Origin: Bradyrhizobium sp. 186
Lineage (GTDB): Bacteria > Pseudomonadota > Alphaproteobacteria > Rhizobiales > Xanthobacteraceae
Direction: 5' to 3'
Assembly (NCBI RefSeq): GCF_023101685.1
Contig: NZ_CP082164.1
Span: 9,703,001-9,767,000 of the forward strand
DNA: 64,000 bases
Below, in pieces: positions 63,026 through 64,000 of this stretch (position 1 is the stretch's first letter; every line of letters begins with the position of its first letter). The notes under the pieces are model-generated. The model was not told the origin of the DNA. It searched no databases and saw only the letters and a list, made by a program, of their open reading frames with translations. The position numbers and the translations under genes are program-made.

Positions 63026-63130
63026 GCTTTCTCCAGCGACTCGCCATGGTTGCACTCATTGTACCATGCGCGAGTTCCACGGCCTCGTTTTGTTCCTACC
63101 TCCTCCACCATCTTCTCGCTTTTCCCCAAG

Positions 63131-63245
63131 GTCTCGCATGGGTCTACCCCCGTGAGACGCGCGGGCGAGACATAAATTGTGTCTCAATAGGATTGACTTC
63201 TGTATTTTGAGACGCCATTGTCTCAAGGTCTAAACCCTAACGAGA
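63131..63245. promoter_or_regulatory. GAGAC/GTCTC dyad region upstream of the small resolvase
   Basis: At least seven GTCTC/GAGAC words lie in 115 bp: GTCTC 63131, GAGAC 63153 and 63167, GTCTC 63181, a perfect TTGAGAC-6 nt-GTCTCAA (63207-63226), and GAGAC near 63241. GAGACA-7 nt-TGTCTC (63167-63185) is a second dyad. Resolvases bind multi-dyad res sites next to their genes, so this is a candidate res or operator region. Confidence 0.6.
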
Positions 63246-63258
63246 CAAGAGCGGCACA

Positions 63259-63813
63259 ATGACCGTTATCGGGTACGCCCGGGTGAGCACCACCGACCAG
63301 AACCTCGACGTCCAAGAGAATGCATTGCGAACGGCAGGCTGCGACCTGATCCGCTCTGAGAAGCGCAGCGGCACCACCACCGCTGGCCGAGAGGAGCTTC
63401 GCACCGTGCTCGACTTCCTCCGCACTGGGGACGTGCTGATGGTGACGCGCATCGACCGGCTGGCGCGCAGCATCGGCGACCTGCAGGACATCGTGCGCAC
63501 AGTCAGGGCGCGCGGTGCTTCCCTAAGGGCCACAGAGCAGCCCATCGACACCAGCACGGCGGCCGGCAAGTGCTTCCTAGATATGCTCGGTGTGTTTGCC
63601 GAGTTCGAGACCAACCTCCGTAGAGAGCGGCAGCTGGAGGGTATTGCGGAGGCCAAGGCTCGCGGGGTCTACAAGGGCCGCAGGGCTTCCATTGACGCTG
63701 CGAAGGTCAGGGAGCTGCACTTGAAGGGCATGGGTGCGTCCGCCATTGCAAAGGCGCTGGGAATTGGTCGCGCTTCGGTCTACCGCGCTCTGGCACAGTC
63801 GGAGCCCTTCTAG
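63259..63813 (+). CDS. Small serine recombinase (resolvase/invertase family)
   Basis: The 184-aa protein has the catalytic Ser in MTVIGYARVSTTDQNLDVQE (Ser10), the active-site arginines in VLMVTRIDRLARSIGDLQDI and a C-terminal helix-turn-helix (KVRELHLKGMGASAIAKALG). It belongs to the Tn3-type resolvase/Hin group. It lies beside a GAGAC/GTCTC-rich region and overlaps the end of the gene on the other strand by 3 nt. Confidence 0.93.
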   Translation: MTVIGYARVSTTDQNLDVQENALRTAGCDLIRSEKRSGTTTAGREELRTVLDFLRTGDVLMVTRIDRLARSIGDLQDIVRTVRARGASLRATEQPIDTSTAAGKCFLDMLGVFAEFETNLRRERQLEGIAEAKARGVYKGRRASIDAAKVRELHLKGMGASAIAKALGIGRASVYRALAQSEPF

Positions 63814-64000
63814 GGAGTTCTTCCCTTCATCACGCTGATCTTCCACGTGATCTTGAACTGCTCGCCGGGCTGCTCATGCAGTTGAAAGGCGCAGTGCATA
63901 TTCGCGTGGCTGATCAGATCGCCATAGGTGCCGTCATCGAGCCTCGTTGTGAACACCCTCCACAACATAGCGATGGTCTGGATGTTGTTCCCCGTACTAT
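63810..64000 (-). CDS. Partial hypothetical protein (C-terminal end)
   Basis: The minus-strand frame from the right edge reads NIQTIAMLWRVFTTRLDDGT, then YGDLISHANMHCAFQLHEQP and GEQFKITWKISVMKGRTP to TAG at 63810-63812. The amino-acid pattern is that of a real protein (63 residues visible). The start lies outside the window and the family is not recognised. It is convergent with the resolvase gene. Confidence 0.6.
   Translation of the reverse strand, partial: STGNNIQTIAMLWRVFTTRLDDGTYGDLISHANMHCAFQLHEQPGEQFKITWKISVMKGRTP

Overview
The window looks like chromosome of a high-GC alphaproteobacterium, most likely Bradyrhizobium or a close relative. This rests on the gene families, GC-rich wobble use, Rhizobiales-type hairpin repeats between genes, and the mix of phosphonate, iron, phasin and orphan ABC substrate-binding genes. 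No rRNA, tRNA or CRISPR array was seen.

1-8,950 is a phosphonate (phn) regulon. phnG-phnH-phnI run leftward out of the window, and phnF (GntR repressor) is divergent from them across a 30-bp near-perfect palindrome. phnC-phnD-phnE-phnE (uptake) is divergent from a hexapeptide acetyltransferase, phnM and a 2H-phosphoesterase-like protein. The space between these two units holds two oppositely oriented Pho boxes with 11-bp periodicity, so both should respond to phosphate starvation. 8,950-26,631 is ordinary chromosome: a methanethiol oxidase (SBP56) gene with an overlapping membrane-protein gene, an L-2-keto-3-deoxyarabonate dehydratase-like enzyme, a chemoreceptor, an enoyl-CoA hydratase with a MarR regulator, a TetR/EmrA/EmrB efflux locus, a tannase-family esterase, a GntP permease, a patatin, serA and a triple-rhodanese protein.

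26,781-39,047 holds a frameshifted DUF1963 gene, a PepSY protein and TonB receptor (siderophore uptake), an IS701-family element with CTAG target duplications just upstream of the receptor, a DapA-family/FAD-oxidase/GntR catabolic locus, a 54-residue coiled-coil protein and a YgiQ-type radical SAM protein. 39,296-58,091 is an accessory, partly decayed zone. It has a RelE/Phd pair, a HigBA pair whose toxin is frameshifted, a HEPN-type protein, an orphan HigA with an internal amber codon, a GST/TetR pair with twin operators, a MHYT hybrid kinase, and a LysR/MFS/hydrolase cluster in which the MFS is frameshifted and the LysR lacks part of its wing. It also has a phasin and a DUF6883-DUF4926 pair. 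At least six copies of a ~57-bp hairpin repeat, all in the same orientation, are scattered through 42.9-56.9 kb and were not noticed elsewhere in the window.

58,711-64,000 looks like a mobile island. A large serine recombinase and a small resolvase flank a leftward three-gene cluster: a 405-aa Zn-motif protein, a 71-aa DnaJ-like zinc finger and a DUF4145/HEPN protein with a zinc ribbon. This cluster has no function I recognise and is the best candidate for an undescribed system. A dense set of GAGAC/GTCTC dyads lies between the cluster and the small resolvase.
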